Positions 45,975 through 54,696 of a stretch of 64,000 nucleotides of DNA are shown here, piece by piece (positions within the stretch are counted from its first letter, which is position 1; each line of letters begins with the position of its first letter). The translations under genes and the position numbers were made by a program. Under the pieces are notes generated by a model, which saw nothing but the letters and a program-made list of their open reading frames with translations, did no database searches and had not been told where the DNA came from. Origin of the DNA: Gelidibacter salicanalis (lineage in GTDB: Bacteria; Bacteroidota; Bacteroidia; Flavobacteriales; Flavobacteriaceae); NCBI RefSeq assembly GCF_016469035.1, contig NZ_JAEHJZ010000004.1:111173-175172 (forward strand). Direction: 5' to 3'.

Positions 45975-47441
45975 ATGGGAAAGATAACAGGATTTTTAGA
46001 ATACGAAAGAGTAGATGAACCTTATATAACGGTTGAGAAACGCTTAGAAAATTATAAGGAATTTACCATTCCGTTAGAGGAGAAAAAACTAAAAGATCAA
46101 GGCGCACGGTGTATGGATTGTGGGATTCCTTTTTGCCATAGCGGATGTCCGTTAGGGAATCTCATTCCAGATTTTAATGATAAAGTGTATAAAGGCCGAT
46201 GGAAAGAAGCGGCGCAGATTTTACATTCCACCAATAACTTCCCAGAATTTACTGGCAGATTATGTCCTGCACCTTGCGAGGAAGCCTGCGTTCTGGGCAT
46301 TAACGAAGACCCTGTTTCTATAGAGAATATCGAAAAAAACATCGTTGAAAAAGCGTTTGAAGAAGGTTGGATTACGGCACATCCACCAAAAACAAGAACC
46401 GATAAAAAAGTAGCGGTAATTGGCTCAGGACCTGCAGGGTTGGCAGCGGCACAACAACTTAATAGAGCAGGCCATTTGGTTACTGTTTTTGAGCGCGATG
46501 CCAAAGTAGGCGGTTTGTTGCGTTATGGCATCCCCGATTTTAAACTGGAAAAACAGATTATTGATAGACGTGTTGCTGTACTTGAAGAAGAAGGTATCCA
46601 ATTTACCACCAATGCTCACGTTGGTCAAAACATCAGTGTAGAAACCATTAAAGCCGATTTTGATGCTGTCGTATTGTGCGGCGGAGCCACTGAGAGAAGA
46701 GGAATTCCTATAAAAGGTAATCACCTGAAAGGTGTTCATCAGGCTATGGATTTCTTAAAATTAAATAATCAACATGTAGACGGTTTAATTGATTTTGATG
46801 CTATTCTATCCGCAAAAGATAAAAATGTTATCGTGATTGGTGGTGGAGATACGGGCTCGGATTGTATCGGTACCAGCAATCGTCATGGTGCCAAGAGTGT
46901 CACTAATTTTGAGATTTTGAACAAGCCTTCTGTAGGCAGACCTGCGCATCAACCTTGGCCGTACTGGCCTATGAGACTAAAAACCACCTCATCTCATCAA
47001 GAAGGTGTGGAACGATTTTTCAGTGTCTCAACAAAAGAATTTTTAGGAGATAAAAACGGGAACCTCATCGGATTAAAAACCGTTGAAGTAGAATGGATTT
47101 TTAAAGAAGGCCAGCGTCCAGAATTAAGAGAACTTCCAAACTCTGAAAAACAATGGGAATGCGATATGGTTTTGTTAGCCTTAGGTTTTACAGGGTCTGA
47201 AAAAACATTGGCAGAACAATTTGGATTGGAAATGGACTTTAGAACCAACATTAAAGCGACAACAACTGATTATGCCACCAATGTTCCTGGAATTTTTAGT
47301 GCAGGCGATATGCGCCGTGGACAATCCTTAATTGTCTGGGCCATTTCAGAAGGCCGACAAGCTGCGTATCATGTGGATACTTACTTAATGGGCACCTCCA
47401 ATTTACCCCTTAAAGATGACAACGATTTGCCTAGAATCTAA
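45975..47441 (+). CDS. gltD: glutamate synthase, small subunit
   Basis: This 488-residue beta subunit passes electrons from NAD(P)H to GltB. N-terminal Cys clusters for 4Fe-4S centres (CMDCGIPFCHSGCPLGN, CPAPCEEAC) are followed by the FAD motif VIGSGPAGLAAAQQL and the NAD(P) motif VIGGGDTGSDC. It is co-transcribed with gltB. Only a weak ACCTA/TAGGT hairpin (47457-47475) follows its stop, and the first ilv leader ORF begins 68 bases later. Read-through from gltBD into the ilv leader is therefore possible. Confidence 0.96.
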   Translation: MGKITGFLEYERVDEPYITVEKRLENYKEFTIPLEEKKLKDQGARCMDCGIPFCHSGCPLGNLIPDFNDKVYKGRWKEAAQILHSTNNFPEFTGRLCPAPCEEACVLGINEDPVSIENIEKNIVEKAFEEGWITAHPPKTRTDKKVAVIGSGPAGLAAAQQLNRAGHLVTVFERDAKVGGLLRYGIPDFKLEKQIIDRRVAVLEEEGIQFTTNAHVGQNISVETIKADFDAVVLCGGATERRGIPIKGNHLKGVHQAMDFLKLNNQHVDGLIDFDAILSAKDKNVIVIGGGDTGSDCIGTSNRHGAKSVTNFEILNKPSVGRPAHQPWPYWPMRLKTTSSHQEGVERFFSVSTKEFLGDKNGNLIGLKTVEVEWIFKEGQRPELRELPNSEKQWECDMVLLALGFTGSEKTLAEQFGLEMDFRTNIKATTTDYATNVPGIFSAGDMRRGQSLIVWAISEGRQAAYHVDTYLMGTSNLPLKDDNDLPRI

Positions 47442-47509
47442 GAATTTTTAAAAATTACCTAGAAAAAAATTAGGTTTTATCTAAATCTTTTTTGATTTTT
47501 GAAGGATAA

Positions 47510-47572
47510 ATGAACAAAATAAATTTAAATATCAGTTCTAATATTAGCGTCGTGATTTTGTCACAGCGATGA
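47510..47572 (+). CDS. ilv leader peptide 1
   Basis: A 20-codon ORF reads MNKINLNISSNISVVILSQR and is preceded by AAGGA. Eight of its 20 codons are Ile, Leu or Val, with a V-V-I-L run five codons before the stop region. TGAGGAA at 47570-47576, starting at the stop codon, is complementary to TTCCTCA (47611-47617) inside terminator 1, giving a 7-bp antiterminator. This is the layout of ribosome-stalling attenuators such as E. coli ilvL, whose peptide also contains I-S-V-V. Confidence 0.75.
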   Translation: MNKINLNISSNISVVILSQR

Positions 47573-47604
47573 GGAATGGTACACTAAATTTAAAAATATA
47601 ATTT

Positions 47605-47640
47605 AAAGCCTTCCTCACCATTGGAAGGCTTTTTTTTTTA
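47605..47640 (+). terminator. ilv attenuator terminator 1
   Basis: AAAGCCTTCC (47605-47614) pairs with GGAAGGCTTT (47623-47632) around an 8-base loop, followed by seven more T residues. It is a strong intrinsic terminator 32 bases after leader peptide 1. Confidence 0.9.
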
Positions 47641-47669
47641 GTGAGATCCTGTTTTGAATCACGATAAAT

Positions 47670-47708
47670 TCGGGAGCGGAACATGGCGGTCAAAACATGT
47701 TGTCCCGA
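47670..47708 (+). repeat. hairpin between the two ilv attenuators
   Basis: TCGGGA (47670-47675) pairs with TCCCGA (47703-47708), and AACATG (47680-47685) with CATGTT (47696-47701). No T-run follows, so it is not a terminator. It may be an RNA-processing or spacer element. Confidence 0.45.
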
Positions 47709-47736
47709 TATTGGAATAATATAAATAGTATTACCA

Positions 47737-47787
47737 ATGAATCAAGTATTAGTCATTATTAGCGTGGTCATTATTAACTCGAGTTAG
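47737..47787 (+). CDS. ilv leader peptide 2
   Basis: A 16-codon ORF reads MNQVLVIISVVIINSS, with ten Ile/Leu/Val codons in runs V-L-V-I-I and V-V-I-I. TGATACAG (47789-47796), two bases after the stop, is complementary to CTGTATCA (47818-47825) in terminator 2 and identical in its core to the terminator's right arm. The core I-S-V-V-I is shared with leader 1 and encoded by nearly the same bases, suggesting duplication. Confidence 0.8.
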   Translation: MNQVLVIISVVIINSS

Positions 47788-47810
47788 TTGATACAGTATG
47801 CTATTTCCAT

Positions 47811-47845
47811 AAAAAGCCTGTATCAATGAGATACAGGCTTTTTTT
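47811..47845 (+). terminator. ilv attenuator terminator 2
   Basis: AAAAAGCCTGTATC (47811-47824) pairs perfectly with GATACAGGCTTTTT (47830-47843) around AATGA and continues in T residues. It is 23 bases after leader peptide 2 and 152 bases before ilvE. Confidence 0.92.
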
Positions 47846-47997
47846 ATTGAAAATTTTAGCATTTTGAACATCATAAATAAACTAATCTAAATGACTGATT
47901 GTCATGGTTTTAAATAACAAACTTAATTACTGAGTTTAGTCTGAAACAGCAATTTTGGAATACTCAAACCATACCTTATACTAATTTTAAACTTTAA

Positions 47998-48903
47998 ATG
48001 ATTATGAACGCATACTATAACAACCAAACTATTATTTACCACAAGGGTGAATTTTTGAAACCTGAAGCCGCAACTAGCAGTTTATATAGCCAAAGCTTGC
48101 ATTACGGCAATGGGGTTTTTGAAGGTATCAGGTCTTATAAAACAGAGGCTGGTACCAAGATTTTTAAAGCTAAGGCACATTATGAGCGTCTTAAATATGG
48201 TGCTAAAGTGATGGGTATTCCTTTCAACTATTCCATTAAAGAACTAACAGCCATCACCCATGAGTTACTAGAACGAAACCAACTTGAGGATGCTTATATA
48301 AGACCAATAATCAGTACAGGTGCCAATATGGGACTCTATACCTCAAAAGAATCTATTTTGACTATGCAGTGTTGGGCATGGGGGAAACTCATGGGCGATA
48401 AATTGTTGCGTGTCAAAACCTCATCGTTTGAACGCCCTAATCCAAAATCCTGTTTTGTAGAAGCTAAGGTTACGGGACATTATATCAACTCCATTCTATC
48501 CACCAATGAAGCCAAAGACGCAGGTTTTGATGAAGCTTTACTATTGGATATGTACGGTAATGTGGCAGAATGTTCTGGTGCAAATATCTTTATGGAAAAG
48601 GATGGCAAGCTATTTACACCAAAAAAAGGTAGCATTATGGCAGGAATTACACGTTCTACCATTTTAGAAATTTGTAAGGAAGAAGGCATTCCTGTTGAAG
48701 AAAGACATTTCAAACTGGATGAACTGAAACAAGCAGACAGCTCATTCTTTACGGGCACAGCCGCTGAAGTTGTCGGACTCAAATCATTGGACGATTATGA
48801 ATTTCCTTTACAATGGACCGATTCACTAGGTCATAAATTAATGAAGTTGTACCAACAAGAAGTTTTAGGACAACGCAAAAATAAATTATCAAAAGCGCTA
48901 TGA
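47998..48903 (+). CDS. ilvE: branched-chain amino acid aminotransferase
   Basis: This 301-residue class IV PLP aminotransferase interconverts branched-chain amino acids and 2-oxo acids with glutamate. Motifs are [28 protein letters not shown] (PLP-lysine region), [10 protein letters not shown] and [15 protein letters not shown]. The frame starts MIMNAYYNN, and the second Met (48004) is an equally good start. It heads the ilvE-ilvD-ilvB-ilvN-ilvC-ilvA operon behind the attenuator region and overlaps ilvD by four bases. Confidence 0.95.
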   Translation: MIMNAYYNNQTIIYHKGEFLKPEAATSSLYSQSLHYGNGVFEGIRSYKTEAGTKIFKAKAHYERLKYGAKVMGIPFNYSIKELTAITHELLERNQLEDAYIRPIISTGANMGLYTSKESILTMQCWAWGKLMGDKLLRVKTSSFERPNPKSCFVEAKVTGHYINSILSTNEAKDAGFDEALLLDMYGNVAECSGANIFMEKDGKLFTPKKGSIMAGITRSTILEICKEEGIPVEERHFKLDELKQADSSFFTGTAAEVVGLKSLDDYEFPLQWTDSLGHKLMKLYQQEVLGQRKNKLSKAL

Positions 48904-50579
48904 GTACATTAAATAAATATAGTAAAACAGTTACACAAGATCCTACGCAACCCGCTGCTCAAGCAATGTTGCACGCCATCGGACTAACTACCGAAGATTT
49001 TTTCAAACCCATGATCGGAATTGCCAGTACAGGATATGAAGGCAATCCGTGTAACATGCATTTGAACGACTTAGCCAAATTGGTGAAAGAAGGTACCAAA
49101 AACGAAGATATTATTGGTTTGATTTTCAATACGATTGGTGTAAGTGACGGCATTTCAATGGGAACTCCCGGAATGCGCTACTCCTTACCATCTCGTGATA
49201 TCATTGCAGACTCCATGGAAACTGTAGTGCAAGCAATGAGTTATGATGGTTTGGTAACTGTAGTTGGTTGTGATAAAAATATGCCTGGAGCATTAATGGC
49301 GATGATCAGGTTAGATCGACCAAGTATTTTAGTTTATGGTGGTACCATCGATTCTGGGTGTCATAATGGAAAAAAATTAGATATCGTTTCAGCATTTGAA
49401 GCATGGGGGAGCAAAGTAGCTGGCACCATGACAGAAACCGATTATCAAAGTATTGTGGAAAAAGCATGCCCAGGCGCAGGAGCTTGTGGCGGGATGTACA
49501 CGGCAAACACCATGGCTTCTGCAATTGAAGCATTGGGAATGACCTTGCCTTATAACGCTTCAAACCCAGCGTTGAGTGATGCCAAGAAAACTGAGTCCGT
49601 CAAAGCAGGCGAAGCCATGCGCCTTCTGTTGGAAAAAGACATCAAACCATCAGACATCATCACCAGAAAATCTTTGGAAAATGCAGTTCGGTTAGTGACT
49701 ATTCTCGGAGGTTCTACCAATGCTGTACTCCATTTTTTAGCTATTGCAAGAGCAGCTCAAATAGATTTTACACTTAAAGATTTTCAAAATATTAGTGATA
49801 ATACCCCATTTTTAGCCGATTTAAAACCAAGTGGCAAGTACCTTATGGAAGATGTGCATGCGGTTGGTGGCATTCCGGCGGTTTTAAAATATCTCCTCAA
49901 AAAAGGAATGCTTCATGGCGATTGCATGACTGTTACCGGAAAAACAATGGCAGAAAACTTGTTGGATGTGGAGGATTTAAAAGAAGGACAAGACGTCATT
50001 ATGCCTATAGAAAATCCGATTAAAATCTCTGGACATTTACGCATGCTCTATGGTAATTTGGCAACGGAAGGTAGTGTGGCAAAAATTACAGGCAAGGAAG
50101 GTCTAAGATTTGTTGGAAAGGCAAAAGTATTTGAAGGAGAATACGCAGCCAATGATGGCATCAGAGATGGTAAAGTTGAAAAAGGCGATGTCGTCGTTAT
50201 TAGATATGAAGGCCCAAAAGGTGGCCCTGGAATGCCTGAAATGTTAAAACCTACTGCAGCAATAATTGGCGCAGGCTTAGGAAATGATGTTGCGTTGATT
50301 ACCGATGGTCGTTTTTCAGGAGGCACCCACGGTTTTGTAGTGGGTCATATCACTCCTGAAGCACAAGAAGGCGGCACCATTGCTTTGGTAAAAGATGGCG
50401 ATTTGATTACTATTAACGCTGAAACCAATACCATATCTCTGGAAGTTTCTGAAGATGAACTTCAGGAGCGTCGTTCACAATGGCAAGCACCTGCGTTGAA
50501 ATTTGATCGTGGTGTTCTTTACAAATATGCAAAAACAGTTTCGTCAGCATCTAAAGGATGTGTTACGGATGAATTCTAA
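48900..50579 (+). CDS. ilvD: dihydroxy-acid dehydratase
   Basis: This 559-residue Fe-S enzyme dehydrates 2,3-dihydroxy-acids to the 2-oxo acids that precede valine and isoleucine. Conserved segments are [56 protein letters not shown] and [15 protein letters not shown]. It is of full length. It is coupled to ilvE by an ATGA overlap, and a structured 137-base gap separates it from ilvB. Confidence 0.97.
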   Translation: MSTLNKYSKTVTQDPTQPAAQAMLHAIGLTTEDFFKPMIGIASTGYEGNPCNMHLNDLAKLVKEGTKNEDIIGLIFNTIGVSDGISMGTPGMRYSLPSRDIIADSMETVVQAMSYDGLVTVVGCDKNMPGALMAMIRLDRPSILVYGGTIDSGCHNGKKLDIVSAFEAWGSKVAGTMTETDYQSIVEKACPGAGACGGMYTANTMASAIEALGMTLPYNASNPALSDAKKTESVKAGEAMRLLLEKDIKPSDIITRKSLENAVRLVTILGGSTNAVLHFLAIARAAQIDFTLKDFQNISDNTPFLADLKPSGKYLMEDVHAVGGIPAVLKYLLKKGMLHGDCMTVTGKTMAENLLDVEDLKEGQDVIMPIENPIKISGHLRMLYGNLATEGSVAKITGKEGLRFVGKAKVFEGEYAANDGIRDGKVEKGDVVVIRYEGPKGGPGMPEMLKPTAAIIGAGLGNDVALITDGRFSGGTHGFVVGHITPEAQEGGTIALVKDGDLITINAETNTISLEVSEDELQERRSQWQAPALKFDRGVLYKYAKTVSSASKGCVTDEF

Positions 50580-50591
50580 ACAAATTCCTGC

Positions 50592-50694
50592 GTGGTTATT
50601 ACTAAGCTTGCCGAAGTGCAAACAGGAACCACTTAGCAAAATGTTGGAAGTAAAAACTTAAGAAAATAGATTATTGAGGTTCCTTTTGAAGGAA
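50592..50694 (+). promoter_or_regulatory. structured ilvD-ilvB intergenic leader
   Basis: AACCAC (50627-50632) can pair with GTGGTT (50592-50597). Alternatively, the overlapping AGGAACC (50624-50630) can pair with GGTTCCT (50678-50684). The two stems exclude each other. TTCCTT/AAGGAA makes a further small hairpin (50680-50694). A GTG-initiated 14-codon frame (50592-50636) overlaps the first stem. There is no U-tract terminator, so a switch acting on ilvB translation or mRNA processing is more likely than attenuation. Confidence 0.35.
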
Positions 50695-50716
50695 TAAAAA
50701 AAAACAAGTTTTCAAT

Positions 50717-52450
50717 ATGAATACAAAAACTTTAAATAAAGAACAAACAAAAACCGCTACTACTATCCGTATCTCAGGCAGCGAAGCAATCATCAGATGT
50801 CTTATCGCTGAAGGGGTTGATATTCTTTACGGATATCCTGGTGGCGCAATCATGCCAGTTTATGATGAACTTTACAAGTTTAGAGAACAAATTCATCATG
50901 TATTAACGCGCCATGAACAAGGTGCTACACACGCTGCACAAGGGTATGCACGTATTTCGGGTAAAGTTGGTGTAGCCATAGCCACTTCTGGTCCGGGAGC
51001 TACAAATTTGATTACAGGAATTGCAGACGCACAAATTGATTCTACCCCAATGGTGTGTATAACAGGTCAGGTTGCGTCTCATTTATTGGGAAGTGATGCG
51101 TTTCAGGAAACTGATATTATTGGCATTTCAACACCAGTTACCAAATGGAACCATCAAGTTACCAAAGCGTCCCAAATTCCTGAAATCATCGCTAAAGCAT
51201 TTTATATTGCCAAAAGCGGACGTCCAGGCCCTGTTTTAATTGACATCACTAAGGATGCACAATTTGAGGAACTTGATTTTTCGTATGAAAAATGCACACG
51301 CGTCAGAAGCTATAACCCGGTTCCAAAAACGGATATAGACGATGTTAAGGCTGCAGCACTTTTAATAAATTCCGCTAAGAAACCGATGATTGTTTGGGGA
51401 CAAGGCGTTATTCTTGGTAAAGCAGAAAATGAACTAAAATCCATCATCGAAAAAGCAGGGATTCCGGCAGCATGGACCATTCTTGGTGCTTCGGCAGTCC
51501 CTACAGCACATCCATTAAATATAGGTATGGTAGGAATGCATGGTAACTATGCACCTAATGTACTGACTAATGATTGTGATGTTTTAATTGCGATCGGCAT
51601 GCGTTTTGACGATCGTGTCACCGGAAACTTAGCCACTTATGCAAAACAAGCTAAAATTATTCACTTTGATATTGACCCAGCAGAAATTGATAAAAACGTA
51701 AAAACTGACGTTTCCGTTTTAGGTGATGCCAAAGAAAGTTTATCACAACTTTTACCATTGTTAAAACCGAATTCACATACTGAATGGCATCAAAAATTCA
51801 AAGATTTGTACGCTATAGAATATGAAAAAGTCATTAAAGATGATCTGTATCCTACAAAGGAAGGGTTGACTATGGGCGAAGTGCTCAAAGAAATCAATAT
51901 CCAAACCAAAGGGAATGCCGCTATTGTATCGGATGTTGGGCAACACCAAATGATTGCCTGCCGTTATGCAGAATTCACCACCACCAGAAGCAATATCACT
52001 TCTGGCGGATTGGGCACCATGGGATTTGCGCTTCCTGCAGCCATTGGCGCTAAAATGTCGGCTCCAGAACGCGATGTCGTCGCTATTATTGGTGATGGAG
52101 GCTACCAAATGACCATTCAGGAATTGGGTACCATTTTTCAACAAAAAGTTCCTGTAAAAATCGTCGTCTTGAACAATGAGTTTTTAGGTATGGTACGTCA
52201 GTGGCAGCAGTTGTTTTTTGATAAGCGGTACGCCTCCACTGAAATGACCAATCCTGATTTTGTGGCCATCGCAAAAGGATACTATATAGATGCGCAGAAA
52301 GTTACCAAAAGAGAAGATTTGAAAAATGCCGTTGCAGAAATGATGGCTTGCGAAGGCCCTTACTTTTTAGAGGTATGCGTAGAGAAAGAAGGCAATGTAT
52401 TCCCAATGATTCCAAGTGGCGCGAGTGTTTCGGAGGTGCGTTTGGAATAA
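50717..52450 (+). CDS. ilvB: acetolactate synthase, large (catalytic) subunit
   Basis: This 577-residue TPP-dependent enzyme condenses pyruvate with pyruvate or 2-oxobutyrate. The catalytic-Glu segment is VLTRHEQGATHAAQGYAR. The FAD-region segment IGMRFDDRVTGN and the TPP motif GDGGYQMTIQELGTIFQQ...VVLNNEFLGMVRQWQ are intact. An N-terminal extension of about 15 residues precedes the domain. The regulatory partner ilvN follows. Confidence 0.97.
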   Translation: MNTKTLNKEQTKTATTIRISGSEAIIRCLIAEGVDILYGYPGGAIMPVYDELYKFREQIHHVLTRHEQGATHAAQGYARISGKVGVAIATSGPGATNLITGIADAQIDSTPMVCITGQVASHLLGSDAFQETDIIGISTPVTKWNHQVTKASQIPEIIAKAFYIAKSGRPGPVLIDITKDAQFEELDFSYEKCTRVRSYNPVPKTDIDDVKAAALLINSAKKPMIVWGQGVILGKAENELKSIIEKAGIPAAWTILGASAVPTAHPLNIGMVGMHGNYAPNVLTNDCDVLIAIGMRFDDRVTGNLATYAKQAKIIHFDIDPAEIDKNVKTDVSVLGDAKESLSQLLPLLKPNSHTEWHQKFKDLYAIEYEKVIKDDLYPTKEGLTMGEVLKEINIQTKGNAAIVSDVGQHQMIACRYAEFTTTRSNITSGGLGTMGFALPAAIGAKMSAPERDVVAIIGDGGYQMTIQELGTIFQQKVPVKIVVLNNEFLGMVRQWQQLFFDKRYASTEMTNPDFVAIAKGYYIDAQKVTKREDLKNAVAEMMACEGPYFLEVCVEKEGNVFPMIPSGASVSEVRLE

Positions 52451-52595
52451 GTTGGAAGCACGAAACTTGAAGGAATATTATAACTGAGAAAACAGAATAA
52501 AGAGAAAAGAACAGAGATGATGCTATCAAAATTTAAAAATGAAGCAACATCAAGTCTATCCTCTATTCTCTATCATCCAAAATCTTATTAGAACA

Positions 52596-53123
52596 ATGAG
52601 TGAAACTAAATTATATACCGTATCCATTTATACCGAAAACAATATTGGTTTGCTAAACCGTATTTCGGCTATTTTTCAACGCCGTCATCTTAATCTCGAC
52701 AGTATTAATATTTCGGTTTCTGAGATTGAGAACGTCTCTAAATGGACCATCGTCTTACAACTTTCCGAAGAACGAATGAAAAAAGTCATCGGTCAGATAG
52801 AAAAACAGATTGAGGTCATTAAAGCTTATTACCATACCGAAGAGGAGACCATTTATCAAGAATCCTGCTTGTTCAAACTCAGGTCAAATTTACTTTTTGA
52901 TGAACGCGAGATTCAAAATATCATTAAAGAGAGTAACGCCCGAATAGTGACGGTCAACCGAGAGTTTTTCGTCATTGAAAAATCAGGTCGTAAAGAGGAA
53001 TTAGAATTATTACATCGCGAATTGAGTGTTTTTGGAATCATGCAATTTACACGTTCTGGGCGTATTGCAGTGACCAAAGACGAAATGAAAATATCAAAAA
53101 TGCTTGAAGCATTTCAACATTAA
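52596..53123 (+). CDS. ilvN: acetolactate synthase, small (regulatory) subunit
   Basis: This protein of about 175 residues has an N-terminal ACT domain (YTVSIYTENNIGLLNRISAIFQRR) that senses valine, followed by the ALS_ss C-terminal domain. I start it at 52596 (MSETKLYTVSIY) because the open frame to 52539 adds 19 residues unlike the family. It lies 12 bases before ilvC. Confidence 0.93.
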   Translation: MSETKLYTVSIYTENNIGLLNRISAIFQRRHLNLDSINISVSEIENVSKWTIVLQLSEERMKKVIGQIEKQIEVIKAYYHTEEETIYQESCLFKLRSNLLFDEREIQNIIKESNARIVTVNREFFVIEKSGRKEELELLHRELSVFGIMQFTRSGRIAVTKDEMKISKMLEAFQH

Positions 53124-53135
53124 AAATCAAATAAA

Positions 53136-54638
53136 ATGTCAAATTATTTCAACACATTACCATTAAGACAACAATTAGAGCAATTGGGAAAATGCCGATT
53201 TATGGACACTTCAGAATTTGAAGATGGCATCAACGCTTTAAAAGGAAAGAAAATAGTTATTGTAGGCTGTGGCGCCCAAGGTTTAAACCAAGGTTTGAAC
53301 ATGCGCGATTCTGGTTTGGATATTTCCTATACTTTGCGTGACGCCGCCATTAAAGAGCAACGTGCATCTTATAAAAACGCAACCTCTAACGGGTTTAACG
53401 TAGGCACTTATGATGAGTTAATCCCAACCGCTGATTTGGTCTTGAATTTAACGCCTGACAAACAACACACTAGCGTTGTAAAAGCCGTTATGCCGTTAAT
53501 GAAAAAAGGAGCAACTTTAAGCTATTCCCACGGATTTAATATTGTGGAAGAAGGCACCAAAATTCGTGAAGATATAACGGTAATTATGGTAGCACCAAAA
53601 TGTCCTGGCACCGAGGTTCGTGAAGAATATAAACGCGGCTTTGGTGTGCCAACATTAATTGCAGTACATCCTGAGAATGATCCAGAACAAAAAGGTTGGA
53701 ATCAAGCTAAGGCTTACGCTGTGGCAACAGGTGGGGATAGAGCGGGTGTTTTGGCATCTTCATTTATTGCAGAAGTGAAAAGTGATTTGATGGGAGAACA
53801 AACCATTCTTTGTGGGGTGCTCCAAACAGGTTCAATCTTAGCATTTGACAAAATGGTAGCAGATGGTGTCAATGCCAATTACGCTGCAAAATTGATTCAA
53901 TTGGGATGGGAAACCATTACCGAAGCTTTAAAACATGGCGGGATTACCAACATGATGGACCGTTTGTCAAATCCAGCGAAAATTAAAGCCTTTGAATTAT
54001 CAGAAGAATTAAAAACCATTTTAAAGCCATTGTTTGAAAAACACATGGACGATATCATTTCTGGGCATTTCTCACAAACCATGATGGAAGATTGGGCCAA
54101 TGATGATGTAAATCTTTTGAAATGGCGTGCTGCAACGGGAGAAACTGCATTTGAAAAAACAGCGTTAACCCCAGACCATATCTCAGAACAAAATTATTTT
54201 GATCACGGGGTGCTGTTAGTCGCTTTTGTTAAATCAGGGGTTGAACTGGCATTTGAAACGATGGTAAGTGCAGGCATTATTGAAGACTCGGCATATTACG
54301 AATCACTTCATGAATTGCCTTTAATTGCAAACACCATCGCCAGAAAAAAACTATACGAAATGAACCGTGTTATTTCTGACACTGCAGAATACGGTTGTTA
54401 TTTGTTTGATCATGCATGTAAGCCTTTATTAGAAGACTTCATGAAAAACGTGGATCAAAATACGATCGGAAAGTCGTTTGCAGATTCCAACAGTGCGGAT
54501 AACCAAGAATTGATTGCAGTTAATGACGCGATTAGAAACCACCCTATTGAAACCGTTGGGAAACGATTGAGAGCAGCCATGACCGCGATGAAAGTGATAA
54601 AAACAGATGCTGAGGCAGAAAACTCAGTGTTAGCATAA
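53136..54638 (+). CDS. ilvC: ketol-acid reductoisomerase, class II
   Basis: This 500-residue enzyme isomerises and reduces acetolactate or acetohydroxybutyrate with NADPH. The Rossmann motif [17 protein letters not shown] (about 44-60) is followed by the two knotted C-terminal domains that define the long class II form. Metal-site segments include [18 protein letters not shown] and [21 protein letters not shown]. The length is typical of class II (about 490 residues). Confidence 0.97.
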   Translation: MSNYFNTLPLRQQLEQLGKCRFMDTSEFEDGINALKGKKIVIVGCGAQGLNQGLNMRDSGLDISYTLRDAAIKEQRASYKNATSNGFNVGTYDELIPTADLVLNLTPDKQHTSVVKAVMPLMKKGATLSYSHGFNIVEEGTKIREDITVIMVAPKCPGTEVREEYKRGFGVPTLIAVHPENDPEQKGWNQAKAYAVATGGDRAGVLASSFIAEVKSDLMGEQTILCGVLQTGSILAFDKMVADGVNANYAAKLIQLGWETITEALKHGGITNMMDRLSNPAKIKAFELSEELKTILKPLFEKHMDDIISGHFSQTMMEDWANDDVNLLKWRAATGETAFEKTALTPDHISEQNYFDHGVLLVAFVKSGVELAFETMVSAGIIEDSAYYESLHELPLIANTIARKKLYEMNRVISDTAEYGCYLFDHACKPLLEDFMKNVDQNTIGKSFADSNSADNQELIAVNDAIRNHPIETVGKRLRAAMTAMKVIKTDAEAENSVLA

Positions 54639-54661
54639 CAATTAATGTGGAGCTATAATTA

Positions 54662-54683
54662 AGGCAGAAATTGCTTCCTGCCT
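54662..54683 (+). repeat. hairpin between ilvC and ilvA
   Basis: AGGCAG (54662-54667) pairs with CTGCCT (54678-54683) in the 58-base gap. It has no T-run, so it is more likely an mRNA stability or processing element than a terminator. Confidence 0.4.
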
Positions 54684-54696
54684 CTAAAAAAACACG

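Larger units (their letters stand above)
47442..47997 (+). promoter_or_regulatory. ilv leader region with two tandem attenuators (556 bases)
   Basis: The region contains leader ORF 1 (47510-47572), terminator 1 (47605-47640), a hairpin TCGGGA/TCCCGA with inner AACATG/CATGTT (47670-47708), leader ORF 2 (47737-47787) and terminator 2 (47811-47845). An untranslated stretch of about 150 bases then leads to ilvE. No exact TAnnTTTG promoter is visible ahead of leader 1. Confidence 0.8.

Noticed and set aside
47457-47475. ACCTA/TAGGT hairpin as the gltBD terminator
   Set aside because: Only five pairs and a weak TTTTA tail; too weak to support on its own.
47670-47708. Hairpin between the ilv attenuators as a third terminator
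   Set aside because: The stem is interrupted by a 4-base bulge on one side and one base on the other, and no T-run follows.
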